The notes beneath the pieces were generated by a model. The model did no database searches, had not been told where the DNA came from, and was given only the letters and a program-made list of their open reading frames with translations. From Blastobasis lacticolella (Eukaryota > Arthropoda > Insecta > Lepidoptera > Blastobasidae), in the NCBI GenBank assembly GCA_905147135.1, contig LR990052.1, positions 16,120,200 through 16,184,199 on the forward strand: a stretch of DNA of 64,000 nucleotides, written 5' to 3'. Made by a program: the position numbers and the translations under genes. Positions 41,640 to 52,800 of the stretch are shown piece by piece. Position 1 is the first letter of the stretch. Every line of letters starts with the position of its first letter.

Positions 41640-43606
41640 TATTTAACATTGTTTTTAATTCATTTCATAAAGTAAACAACTAAACTGATACGAAACGAAA
41701 ATTACACGATCACGAAAAATTGCTCAAATCAAGTCATTCTAGACGTCAAGCCAATGACATGACAGATTGAAACGTCATCGTGACAGCAGTGATGACAAGC
41801 TGTCAAATGAAACGTTTCGTTTTTCCTCGGATGCTTGGAACAAGATATCTAAAGCCTATGGATGAATGAAGGGCTAAGTTGAAATATAATAGAGGAAGAA
41901 GTTTGGATGATATTCTTCTAAGTTCGTGCCAAATGAATTGTCAATAGATATTTATTTTATTTATTTAACAGTTTATTGTTCACAAGATAGAGCATACAGT
42001 TATGTAACAGAAGATTAAGACACAACAGGCAGGCAGATAGCGTACTTTTATCTCTATGCTATAAACTTTTCTAATTCGAATACGTCTACATAAATCGCTA
42101 CAGCTATTCTTTCACTTTGGCCGCTTACAAATTAGTTCCGAGAGATAAATGTCCGTTATTGCGAATCCGTTCTTTATTTTGCAAGGGAGATGGCACACTG
42201 CGCCTTTAAGCGATGCCTTTTACGATTATATCAATACTTGGATACGCGCGACTGTATCAATACAGCTAGAAAATTTCTACGGCCTATTGGTAAAATATTA
42301 TCGTCTATTCGTCGCTCACTGATACCTACTGTAAACAACAAATAGGTACAAGTACAACAGTGTATTTGGTTACCTTCAGCATTTGGTTTGCTAATGTTGA
42401 AGCTCAAGCTTACAAGAAGCGAAAATGGATTGACCGCAAGAGCAGGTTGAACAGATTTCTAATAATAATAACCTTTAAAAAGAATTGGCTAAAGAGGATC
42501 CAGGAGATTACGACCACGTAGAACAAGCGAATAGTTTTAGATAGCGGCGGCGCGCTGAGCCGAAATGGTTATCCGCAACGAGTACCCACCCTGTCTCACA
42601 GTAAATTCGTGGCGAGTAAATCTATTCCAGCAAAAAAGCCTGTTGAGCACAGCGAGTTCTCCCGACGAGAAGGTACTTGCAGACAATATCAAATGTACGC
42701 GAAACGACCTAAAATGTTCCACGCTATTGTAGGTTTACGAAATCTGGTTTATCATCTCGACGAAGGTTCTTGAACACAAATATATAAAATACCTTAATAT
42801 GCAAGGTGTTACATAATATGTGTATGAAACCGTGTACTGGATGGAGTGCTAAATGTATTAAAACGATAGGTACAATGATTCCACGTACGACAGACTGTAC
42901 CTATCGTTTTCATACGTTTAGCACTCCAGCCAGTTCACGGCTTCATACATATATTATAGGATAGGAATCCACTTCTTGAAGAAAATATGTTTCACAACGA
43001 TCTCTTAAACGATCAACGCTGCAAACGTTGTAGAATCGCGGGCCGAGCCATGCTGCATAACTCAAATTGAACGTCGCCACACTCGCTCAAACCGCCAATC
43101 CCATCGCCATCTCGCTTCGAGCCCCAGTTCAGTTTTCAATACGATACAGGCGATGCCTGCGATAATGAGGTAAGTAGGGCTACCTACGCGTTAACTAACA
43201 GTTAGTGGAAGTTAATCGTGAGGACTACAACCTCACAGATATGTTCTACTTTACTGAACGACGCCACATCCTGATTTTTTCTTTTTTGTGACCACCGCCT
43301 TTAATACCAAATGGCATAAACTCTCTTTACACACGACATACTTAAGCATAGCCTCCTTCATCTTACTGATGACTTAAGCTATGACTTAAGTCATCCGAGA
43401 CAATCGGAGGAAAGTCAGTGTTTTGTCAAAAACACACTGTGACACTTGGCGACACTGTCAAAGAGACCAAGTTTGCGTAATTTTTTTCATACGAATTGCA
43501 TAAACGAATAGCTCAGTTCAGTTTGCAAGCTGATAGTTTTTTTTTATCTTCTTTGCTGACAATAAGCCGACAGAAAAATATTTGTAAGTTACCCTGAAAC
43601 TTAAAA
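41640..43606. promoter_or_regulatory. Divergent intergenic region
   Basis: Separates ARFRP1 (-) from the CFAP70-like gene (+). The first few hundred bases should carry the ARFRP1 promoter. A probable LINE or SINE tail lies at about 41945-42065. A long hairpin is at 42815-42955. No exon or TATA box is convincing. Confidence 0.4.
42815..42955. repeat. 60-base inverted repeat (hairpin)
   Basis: The left arm 42815-42874 (AATATGTGTATGAAACCGTG onward) and right arm 42896-42955 are inverses with about eight mismatches around a 21-base loop. Shared blocks are TGGAGTGCTAAA and AAAACGATAGGTACA. Probably a palindromic MITE; the RNA would fold into a long stem. About 650 bases upstream of the CFAP70-like start. 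Confidence 0.85.
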
Positions 43607-46462
43607 ATGCCACGCAATGATAAAGACTCCAAGTCTGGCAAGTCTGGCAAGTCTGGTAAGACGACGGACACCAGTAGATATTCTATCCAATCTACTGTGG
43701 AAGCAGATATTGAGCGTACGATTTATATATACCTTACATTACTGGGACTTCCTGACCCGGCTGACCCAGTAGAGTATAATTTTTATGCGGTCTTTAACAA
43801 TGTGCTCATTGGAGAAGCTAAATGGACGCACGAATTACAACTTCAAGTCAGTAATATAGTGTTTATCCCAGCAATACTTCTAAATACTCCGGTGATACTA
43901 ATTATGCGTAGAGTCCAAGGAAGATCAGCGAAGGATAGTGACATTTTGGCACACCCAGATAACTTTGCTGGGGGCAACATAGATTTGAGTCCATTAGTGT
44001 TGGGTCTCGATGAAGTACGTATCAAAGTTAGGATGGCTTCGGTAGAGACAGGATTAGTGACTACTTTCAAGGTCGCAGTTCTTGCTACATGTAATGAGGT
44101 GTACCAAGCCGATGACGCTACTGGTGACGAGCGTACTGTAGACGAACTAGCGGTAACTGATATAGTAAGACCGAGCCCAGATTCACTTCTTACTCTCACT
44201 ATGACATCTGCACATTGTCTGCCCATATTCAAAGAAAAAGATACTATTTATTTGGCTGCGGTTGGATTAAATGACTTACTTGAAAACAGTGCCATTAACT
44301 TCGGCATGTCTTTGAGTCATCGAAATGCTAAAAAAGTTATGTGGGCAACGGCGGTTACTGGTGGAGTCTTAGGAAATACAGCATTTAACGTTCAACAGGA
44401 TGATATGTTTATACCAGATGATTTTTCACCGAGTACACAAGATGATTGCAATTCAGTATACTGGAATTCAATGAAACGATTTATTGTACACACTGAAACA
44501 TTGCGTACGAGATTAAAAAAACCATTAGTGATCGATATAGCCGCAGTGCCTAGGTTGGGTAAAATGGAAGTTCGAGGACGTTACATGGCCTTTTTAGACG
44601 CCGAGGTATTATTGCAGCCTAACATGATTACTTTGACTTCGTGTGCACCACTGAAATATTTCTCAACTTCTCTTTTATCTGAAGATGTTCAACCGCTGCT
44701 AGAGGTGCCTCCAACTAGTGCTAAAAGTTCTGCTCGAGCACCACTAACTGAGCCTTTTGTTCAAGATATTAAAGGTCATACCTCATACATAGTACTTAAA
44801 CTGGATTTAATGGAACCGCTAACTCCAAAATCAAAGATTTCTGCTTTATATGCAACTTTAGGGTTGACCAAGCCCGAAGAACCTATTCCAACAGTAGATG
44901 AATTACATATAGATCCACCTCCCGAAGATCACGTGGTCGACGTATCGCGTATACGCAAGGAATGTGGAGCTCTTGCCGTACATAAAGAATTAAGTTCATT
45001 GGCTTGCAGAGGTTCGGTACCAATGAATCAAGGAATAAAACGCACGGCTGCCAATCGTCTACTCATGCGTGTCAGGACGATGTTAAAGCAGTTTGCGCCT
45101 GGAGACTGTTCCTACCTAGATTGGCAGGACACGGTGACGGCGCAGCACGGCGCGGCGCGGCGCGCGGTCACCGCCTCATTCGCGCCGCAGCCGCCCACGC
45201 AGCGCATCTCGGCGCGGGTGGCCGCTTCCAGAGCTCGCGTGGCCGGTGACGACCGAATTTCAGAAATATACGTCAACAAAAATTTAAAAGTAGCTCCAAC
45301 TCACCCCAAGGTATTGGTGGCAAAAATATTGCGACTCCTAGAAGAAAGAAGCGATCGAGATGCTAAAAAACACATATTGCAGGGTTTATCGAGCCAAACG
45401 AGAAATAGATTCTTGTTATGGCTATATGGAGGTCAAGAGTTCGCGAAAGGCGAAGAACGCACAATATGTGCTAGGGCTGCCTTTCGTTTGAGCGCTAGAG
45501 GAGATCGGTCCGATGGCATCGGAAACGCGATCGCTTGGGCTTGCCTCCATGCAGTGCATCACTATCAGGACCACCCGCACGCCGCATTTGTATCTGGTGT
45601 AAGAATGCGCCATCATTTCCGTATAGATCCAGATTTTAAGACTTTGCTTAAACGATGGCACGTCGCCAGTGGGCAAGAGGAAGTTTGTTGGGATCCGGGA
45701 GTGATAGAACAATCCCCCAATCCGTTTATTGTAGCTGCAGCATTCTTTTTATGTCTTCGTTGTTATGACTTTTGTGAGAGGCTACTGCAGTGCTACACGG
45801 ATGGTTGCGGCACGCGTGGTAATCGGCGAGGTCTGACCACAGAGATAGCTGTGGACGTGTATTATTTGCGGGCCGCTTCTTGGTTGCTGAGACGGCAAGT
45901 GAATGAAGCGATGGAGGTTACGTCTCAAGGGATTAAGAGGTTCGGGCCGACGGCTATGATGTCCCAAATGCGCATGAATTGTTTGATGTTCGAAGGTTTT
46001 TGGGACGAGGAGTGTGAGGAGGCATTTTTGGAGGCGGAGCGTGCTGGGGCTAAGGACAGTCCGCGGGTGTTGTTGCAGGCGGCGCTGGCGGTGATGAAGA
46101 AGCATCCGGAGGAGGCACTGCAGCGGGCGATGCGGGCGATTCGCATTTCTCCGGGTGCGCACTCGGCGCTGGTAATCGGGCGGGTCTACGATCGATTGAA
46201 CGAGCCTGAGTTAGCGGCTAGTTGGGCAGAGTGCGCCGTGAAGTTCGAGCCTCTACTTGCTGATGGGTGGGCGTTCCTCGCCGTGCTGGCGATGCGCAGG
46301 CGCGACGTGGAGCAGGCCCGCACGATGATGCGGACCGCGCGGCAGGTGGGCCCACTCAGCGATAGCGTGCAAGCGCAGTTGGAGAAGATGTCCAGAATTG
46401 TTCCAATTGAGGAGCTACCAGAAACGCTGGTCAAAGACCTCTGCTATTGTAGTTATCAGTAG
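43607..46462 (+). CDS. CFAP70-like TPR protein, intronless
   Basis: A single open frame of 951 residues with TAG, from AAAAATGCC. The N-terminus has a Lys/Ser/Gly repeat SGKSGKSGK. The next ~450 residues are beta-rich with C2-like character. KKVMWATAVTGGVLGNTAF, a VIDIAAVPRLGK segment and SYIVLKLDLMEPLTPK align in order with segments of CFAP70 as I recall it. From about 590 to 940 the protein is helical and TPR-like: AALAVMKKHPEEALQRAM, IGRVYDRLNEPELAASWAEC, VKFEPLLADGWAFLAVLAMR. CFAP70 sits at the base of the outer dynein arm in cilia and flagella, so in an insect this would be mainly a sperm and sensory-neuron protein. Residues about 510-545 are in a very GC-rich Ala/Arg stretch unlike the flanks. 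Lack of introns suggests a retrocopy or intron loss. Identity is by memory; a generic TPR protein is the alternative. Confidence 0.6.
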   Translation: MPRNDKDSKSGKSGKSGKTTDTSRYSIQSTVEADIERTIYIYLTLLGLPDPADPVEYNFYAVFNNVLIGEAKWTHELQLQVSNIVFIPAILLNTPVILIMRRVQGRSAKDSDILAHPDNFAGGNIDLSPLVLGLDEVRIKVRMASVETGLVTTFKVAVLATCNEVYQADDATGDERTVDELAVTDIVRPSPDSLLTLTMTSAHCLPIFKEKDTIYLAAVGLNDLLENSAINFGMSLSHRNAKKVMWATAVTGGVLGNTAFNVQQDDMFIPDDFSPSTQDDCNSVYWNSMKRFIVHTETLRTRLKKPLVIDIAAVPRLGKMEVRGRYMAFLDAEVLLQPNMITLTSCAPLKYFSTSLLSEDVQPLLEVPPTSAKSSARAPLTEPFVQDIKGHTSYIVLKLDLMEPLTPKSKISALYATLGLTKPEEPIPTVDELHIDPPPEDHVVDVSRIRKECGALAVHKELSSLACRGSVPMNQGIKRTAANRLLMRVRTMLKQFAPGDCSYLDWQDTVTAQHGAARRAVTASFAPQPPTQRISARVAASRARVAGDDRISEIYVNKNLKVAPTHPKVLVAKILRLLEERSDRDAKKHILQGLSSQTRNRFLLWLYGGQEFAKGEERTICARAAFRLSARGDRSDGIGNAIAWACLHAVHHYQDHPHAAFVSGVRMRHHFRIDPDFKTLLKRWHVASGQEEVCWDPGVIEQSPNPFIVAAAFFLCLRCYDFCERLLQCYTDGCGTRGNRRGLTTEIAVDVYYLRAASWLLRRQVNEAMEVTSQGIKRFGPTAMMSQMRMNCLMFEGFWDEECEEAFLEAERAGAKDSPRVLLQAALAVMKKHPEEALQRAMRAIRISPGAHSALVIGRVYDRLNEPELAASWAECAVKFEPLLADGWAFLAVLAMRRRDVEQARTMMRTARQVGPLSDSVQAQLEKMSRIVPIEELPETLVKDLCYCSYQ

Positions 46463-47067
46463 CAAAACTTACTTATTATTACATTATTTATTGCTAACGT
46501 TTATGCCGTTAATTATTGCTTATTTACAATGAAATTACCTGCAGTACCTATACATGTTTCAGTTAGGACATCATTTGGTATTGTTCATAAAAGAAAATAA
46601 TGTACTTAGGTACCTCAATTTAATCTTATCATAATATAATCATTATCATCATCGTGAATAGCCATGCACTTGGCGGTGCGTTCTATCGTCCGCTTTGAAA
46701 TTATTTCCTCCGTTATTTTCTCAAACGACACGGCTCCCACTCTCCTTCAATTACTGCAAATAACTTCTTCAAGGTCTTCTTCTAAATCTACATACATACA
46801 TAATACTCGTAAGTACCTATTTTATCTATTCTATGAACTTTGGGTAGGTACGAAAAGATTTATTATGATTAGATGATGAGGTGTATCTACCTAGTTATGT
46901 ATGAGTAAAGGTATGTTTAGGTAGAATATCTTGCCGTTTGGAGTAGCCTGACCTCTCTGATGTGGGTGCTAGGGATTCAGGTATGCTACCGGAGTTTTAA
47001 GACATTGGTCAAGCGTGATATTGGTAAAATTAGATATTGTATGCACTTAACTTTATTAGTATCTATT

Positions 47068-47080
47068 AGGTATGCTGGTT
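47068..47080. repeat. 13-base target duplication, left
   Basis: AGGTATGCTGGTT, identical to 47378-47390. Confidence 0.9.
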
Positions 47081-47377
47081 ATCCCGCTCCGGCCATGTAC
47101 CAATGACTGTTTTCTGAGTTATGTACATTAGTTGAATACTAACCGATGCTCTTACGGTGAGGGAAAACATCGTGATGAAACCTGCACATTCAGGCGACTG
47201 GATGTGTAACCATGATCCAATCTGGTTAGTTTCCCTTGTTAGCAGGGTCATGGAGGTCCGACGGCAGTCGCTCCACTGTAATTACCTGACCTGCCAAATC
47301 CTGGATCATGGTCAAGGCGGACCCTGGGCCCTCGTGCGCGAGCACACAACCAGGACATTAACGCCAAGACGATGATG
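47081..47377 (+). mobile_element. tRNA-derived SINE (family A), 5' truncated
   Basis: Begins inside the tRNA head at ATCCCGCTCCGGCCATG, then the full body and GACGATGATG tail. Flanked by an exact 13-base direct repeat AGGTATGCTGGTT at 47068-47080 and 47378-47390, the mark of LINE-driven insertion with 5' truncation. Confidence 0.9.
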
Positions 47378-47390
47378 AGGTATGCTGGTT
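47378..47390. repeat. 13-base target duplication, right
   Basis: AGGTATGCTGGTT, the partner of 47068-47080. Confidence 0.9.
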
Positions 47391-47710
47391 GACACAACAC
47401 CGCATTCGGTCGAGCATTGTTCCCATAACTTGATGTCGTAGGTCACCCCAGCCGATGTGGGAATTCTCCAAAGTTCACATTCGGCATTTTAAAATTCAGT
47501 TTACGTTGTTCTCCATACGAGGAACGAGGGTTTAATTCAAGAGGGTATCACGATTAGGTAAGTATAAACTCTATATATGATAATTTAATTATAGTAATAA
47601 TAGTGTAAAAGGATTTTTTAAATTTATCATACAATGGAGTTCCTTCAAGAATGTACCAAACAAAGTATGACATTTTGTTATGCTTTTAATGAGCTTTTAT
47701 TAGCTCCATG

Positions 47711-47748
47711 AACAATTCTGTGACAAACAGTTTTGTCACAGAATTGTT
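47711..47748. repeat. 17-base perfect inverted repeat
   Basis: AACAATTCTGTGACAAA, loop CAGT, then the exact inverse. Could be a transposon end pair brought together by deletion, or a hairpin regulatory site. No neighbours help to choose. Confidence 0.75.
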
Positions 47749-48056
47749 GCCTATTGCTTTTTGGAAGTGTTTTAATGTGTTGGAAGAAAGTGGCGCCATC
47801 CTATATATTTTTTTCATATTCTTCGTCAAACGATGGGAGCTTAGGACGGGAGGCCGCGTGGTCTCCGCCAAGGTAAGGATATCATCCGTTGCGACTGAGG
47901 GTGTCATACTACAAGACTGATGTCAGGCAGACCTACCGATAGCAGCGTTTTCTGTTGAGTTTTATATCAACACTGCGATTAGCCGGCTTTGGCAATAGGC
48001 TCAGTATTATATTGAAGCCCACAGAGCAGAAAAAAGGTCGTGTAACTTTTAGACTT

Positions 48057-48268
48057 GAAGACCGGCGTCGTGGTAAATCTACGTCACCGAGTATAAGAAA
48101 TATTCCACTTTGAAGCAATGGCAGAGGTTTAGGAGGCCCACAAAGTGTTGGTCTACCCGTGCATAGATCAACTTTTTGTGGGACTCCTAAACCTCTACCA
48201 TCGCTACAAAGTGGTTTTTTTCTTGTACTCGATGACGTAGGATAACCTACGGCGCCATCAGTCCATTT
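48057..48268. mobile_element. Long fold-back element
   Basis: Two arms of about 95 bases, with TACGTCACCGAGTATAAGAA and GCAGAGGTTTAGGAGGCCCA on the left, return inverted on the right as GACTCCTAAACCTCTACCAT and CTTGTACTCGATGACGTAGG around a loop of about 18 bases. Single-arm relatives are at about 4470-4560 and 61165-61225. Probably a palindromic MITE family. Confidence 0.7.
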
Positions 48269-48419
48269 CCAATCTTTAAATCTTTAAATTTTTTTGCTAA
48301 AGTCCATGGGCAGTGTAATTTTAGGGACGGCAAACAGTGCACTTCAGCTTAGGGTGCTTGTTTACGGCGCATGTAGCTCGCATTTGTTGAGGCACTTGCG
48401 CAAGTTACATGCGCTGTGG

Positions 48420-48700
48420 AGTTTTTTTTATTGCCTATGGAACCGGCCGGTCCACCTGATGGAAAGCGGCCACCGTCGTCCTGGACATCTGCAACCTAAG
48501 GTAAGCAGATGCGGTGCCGGCCTTTGAGGTACCTGTAGACATGGCTTTTGAAGAACCCCGCGATATAGTGCAAGGGAAAGACTTCGGGAGGCTCATTCAG
48601 CTTCTTGCACGTGCGCGGTAAAACGTGGTGAACGGGTCCAGCGATTCGTGCAAGTAACCCGCGCCTTGAACAATTCAAATTCAACGTACATAGATATTTA
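48420..48700 (-). mobile_element. Mixed dispersed repeat
   Basis: Starts TTTTTTTATTGCCTATGGAA with CCACCTGATGGAAAGCGGCC, similar to the family D end, and continues with GCCGGCCTTTGAGGTACC shared with 12120-12300. Not resolved further. Confidence 0.4.
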
Positions 48701-48882
48701 ATTTGGTCTGTCAAACCGTTACCGTACATACAACTGCATCCTATTGTAAACAGAAGGGATAATTTACACAACGTGAACTTGGCAAATCGATTTATTATTT
48801 TATCACAACTTCATCAGCACGAGAATATAGATCGACTCCTTTGCGCTCCAAACCCAATCAAGCTCCACCGCGCCACCGTAAC

Positions 48883-48886
48883 ACCT
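48883..48886. repeat. 4-base target duplication, left
   Basis: ACCT immediately before the LTR; the same at 55628-55631. Confidence 0.85.
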
Positions 48887-49748
48887 TGTGATGACCCTTA
48901 AGTGGATGGGTACTTTTATGAGGCCGTGTAAGTGGAAATTAAAGATCTTGAAGAAAGAAAGAAAAGACTGATTTATTTCTACTTGCAATCTACTGATCTG
49001 CAACGTACATTACAAAAGCCACTACATTCTATCATGCAAAAACATTAAATCTAACATTATGGCGGAAAATAAAAGAGGACAAAATAAACAAAAAGTGATG
49101 TCGATGACCAGATTCGAACTGCGACCTCCGTGTTCAATAGTTCACTCGTATTGCCATCCAGTTACTTGCGCTTAATAGATCTTCGTAATAACATGAATTG
49201 TTACTGGTGGCAAACGCATAAAGCCCGCTTCCAAATTCTCATACGACTCTGCTAAAAGGCTAGACTACGTCTACAAGGGCGTGACCTAAAGCTGTAACAA
49301 AGTATACTACTGTACATCGCGATACATTTTCTAACTACAATTCTAATACATACGCGAAATTGAGCATTAACACTTACCCCGTAGCCTTTCACTTCAACAC
49401 ACTCACATATAGGTAATTAATTAATATTTCAAACGTAAGTCCTTCTGGTTGCGAAACAGTAATAGAGTTATATTAACACAATTCAATGTAATTCCTGCAC
49501 CAGTGTCTGATGCGCACCGACCATGCCAACGTCCCTTTTTTTTCTCAAGTACCTACAATACCCTCGCAACGGATTTATTACGTAGGTAAACAAACAAAAT
49601 ATGCGAGAGAAATGAATCGTGACTAGTAACACCATCTAGTTGGGAATTGGAGGACTAAATTGTGCTAAAAAGTGCGAAAGTACGTGTGTTTCATATTTAA
49701 TTATTCGCAGATATGAAACTTCAAACTAAAACAATTCGACCCGTGACA
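48887..49748 (-). repeat. 3' LTR of the Gypsy-type element
   Basis: 862 bases; plus strand starts TGTGATGACCCTTAAGTGG and ends TTCGACCCGTGACA. I saw no difference from 54766-55627. Contains a tRNA-like block at 49101-49170. Confidence 0.95.
49101..49170 (-). repeat. tRNA-like block inside the LTR
   Basis: Minus strand has AACTGGATGGCAATACGAGTG in the A-box position and GTCGCAGTTCGAATCTGGTC as a B-box-like loop about 35 bases later, the spacing of a tRNA or SINE head. The acceptor stem does not pair well, so it is a fossil or mimic rather than a tRNA gene. Same at 54980-55049. Confidence 0.5.
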
Positions 49749-49764
49749 ATATCCCCTCTACTCG
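49749..49764 (-). promoter_or_regulatory. Polypurine tract
   Basis: Minus strand GAGTAGAGGGGATAT directly before the 3' LTR, the expected plus-strand primer position. Confidence 0.75.
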
Positions 49765-49804
49765 AAAAAAAAAAAGAATCCCAGCCTGATTCTTTTTTTT
49801 AATT

Positions 49805-52800
49805 TCATGCAATCCTTTTTAGATCAACTGCATGCCATTTACCGAGATCTTTACCTCTCAAACTCTTCAATTTATAAACATCCGTGGATAACTTTTCAGT
49901 TATAACGGCCTTTTCATATTTCGGTGATAACTTTGCCATAAATTGCTTGTTTGCATTTGAAAGTGGTTTGGTTCTTTTCCAAACTAAATTTCCAGTTTCG
50001 TATGTGCAGGTACGTCTCCGTTTATTATAATTCCTGCTGTTAACTTCATGAGCCTTTTTTAGTCTAGCCCTAACATCTTCATATACGTGTAATCTTTCTT
50101 GGATCCGATCTTCAAAATTGTTTCTATTAACATTAAGCGGCTCTTTTTCTTCAAACCTAGGTCCCGGCTTGTTTTTACAACACGTCTCTTTACCAAAGAC
50201 TAGATATGACGGAGTTTTTCCAGTCACTTCGTGGACAGCAGTTCTGATGGCGTGGCCTACATGAGGCAAGTACCTGTCCCATTCTTTGTGGTTATCCTCT
50301 ACATACGATGCTATCGCTGTTCCTATCACACGATTAACCCTTTCAGTGGGATTGGACTGCGGATGATAATAGGGAGTGTACCAAATTTCAGAGTTATATG
50401 AATTAACGAGCTCTTTGAATTGAGAGGCCACAAATTGTTTCCCATTATCGCAGATAATTATCTTTGGAGTTCCAAACATCAAAAAGAGCTGTTCCTCTAC
50501 AATTTTTGTTGTATTAGATGCCTTGCCATTTTTTAACGGAAAGAGTAATACAAACTTGCTAAACCAACAAGCAATAACTAGAAGCATTGTATTACCTAAC
50601 TTAGAACGAGGAAAAGGTCCCATTAAGTCCATTGATACAACTTGAAAGGGCTCTTCAACTTCTCTGTGCTTGCCCATTAGTCCCTGCGGAGGCAACTGTG
50701 ACATTTTATGTTTCGCGCAAGTTTCACATTGTCTAACGTATTCTTTTGCGTCCTTTATTAAATTCGGCCAGTAGTATTTCTGGCGCACCCGATTGATTGT
50801 TTTTTTGACTCCAAAATGACTTGATGTTGGAATATCGTGACATTCCCGTAAAACTATTGTCCTTAATTTTTCGGGTACTGCCAATTTCCACGAATCATTT
50901 TCATCAGGGAATTGTTTTAATTTTAAATATATCCATAATATGCCATGATCAATAACTAAATCTGCACCACATTTACCACTTATGACCATTTCTTCTTGCG
51001 CTCTGTACCATTCATCCTTATCTTCATTTTTTATTTCAATGACATTTATTTCATGCTCTTCCACCGCTCTGGATAAGGTGTCAGGTACCACATTATCTTT
51101 GCCCCTTCGATATATGACTTCATAATCGAATTGTTGCAATCTCATAGCCCATCGCGCTAGTCTACCGTGCGGATCTTTCGTTTTATAAAGCCACTGTAAA
51201 GCGCTATGGTCAGTAATGACTTTGAAATGAGTACCTTCGATATACGGTCTGAATTGATCAATCGCATGAATGACGCTAAGAAGTTCCCTCTCAGAGGTCG
51301 AATATTTAGTCTCTCTATCCGTAAGTTTTCGACTCGTGAAGGCAACTGGTTTTTCCGTGCCTCCAATAAATTGAGTCAGCACTGCTCCTGTACCTTTGTT
51401 TGAAGCATCGCACTGTATGGTAAAACTTGCCGAGAAATCAGGGCAACTTAAAACTGGGGTTGTTGTTAAAGCCGTTTTAAGTGCTTGAAAGGCAGTATCT
51501 GCTTCTTTGTTCCAGTTGACCTCATGACCTTTCTTACCTCCTTTTGTCAAGTCATGTAACGGCGCAGCTATCATAGCAAATTTCTCCACAAAGCGCCTGT
51601 ACCAACTAGCTAAACCTAAAAACCGTTTAAGTTCAGTATATGTACGAGGTTTTGGGTAGTTTAAAATGGCACTAACTTTTTCCGGATCGGTCCTCAAACC
51701 GTCTCTGTCCACAATATAGCCCAGATATTTCAGGGAACCCCTCGCAAAATTACATTTCCCCATGTTAATGGTGAGACCTGCTTTTAAGAGTTGGTCTCTT
51801 ACCCAAATCAATGTATTTATGTGGTCGTCGAAAGTTTTAGTACAAATTACAATATCATCAAGATATGTAAATACTTTCCCTTCATATTCTGGCGGAAATA
51901 GCCTATCCATTAACCGCTGCTGCGTCTGACTAGCGTTCACTAAGCCAAAGGGCATAACCTTAAACTGAAATAAACCCTTTCCTGGCAAACCGAATGCTGT
52001 TTTCTCCTTACTTTCCTCTTCAAGTGGAATCTGCCAAAAGGCCGAGTTTAAATCAAGAGTGGACAGGTAGTGTGCATTCTTTAAATTATCCAGAATGGCA
52101 GTAACTCGAGGAAGTGGATATGAGTCTTTCTTTGTTAACCTATTAAGCTGACGGCTGTCTAAACATAATCGGTTTTTGCCAGAAGCTTTTTTTACTAAAA
52201 GTACCGGAGAGCGCCAAGAACTATATGAGGGTTCTATGACATCGTTCTTTAACATATCGTTAATTTCCGTTTCCAATTCTTTCATTATATGTGGCGAAAA
52301 TGGATATTGCCTTTGATTAACTGGTTCGTGATCTTCTGAGTCAATTCGATGACTTATTAAATTTGTTCGACCCAAACCCGATCCAATGGTATTTTCCATA
52401 GAGGCAATAACTTCCTCAAGTGCTTTAGTTTGACAAGGTAATAATTCCATACGCGATATTACAGCTCCTTTTTTTATCTCTAACTCCGAAAGCTCCATAT
52501 TTGATGGTACTCCAACGTGTATGTCACCAATTTTACTTTTGGCCTCGGCAATGGACAAATTAAAATCATCAAAAAAATTCATTCCTAATAATATGTCATG
52601 TTTCAAATGATTCATAACACAAAATTCAATCACCTTATATGATTTTAAAAATTGTATTGGCAACCACATGACAGTAGATATACAGTGGGGTGTGCCATCC
52701 GCTGTAGACAGTTTCGTCTGTGCCGTTCCTTGCGTTGAGAATCCCATTGCAGTAAGTTTAGCACAGAAATCACTAGATATGACCGAGGCGGTGGCACCCG

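Larger units (their letters stand above)
46463..48882. other. Intergenic stretch, CFAP70-like to LTR element
   Basis: Holds a SINE with target duplication (47068-47390), a 17-base-arm hairpin (47711-47748), a long fold-back (48057-48268) and a mixed repeat (about 48420-48700) into which the LTR element has inserted nearby. No gene recognised. AATAAT near 46595 is the closest thing to a poly(A) signal for the gene on the left. Confidence 0.5.

Noticed and set aside
45004..45249. Frames antisense to or overlapping the CFAP70-like gene
   Set aside because: They are shadows of the long frame caused by its GC-rich codons.
49749..49804. Space for an env gene in the Gypsy-type element
   Set aside because: Only 56 bases lie between the pol stop and the LTR.
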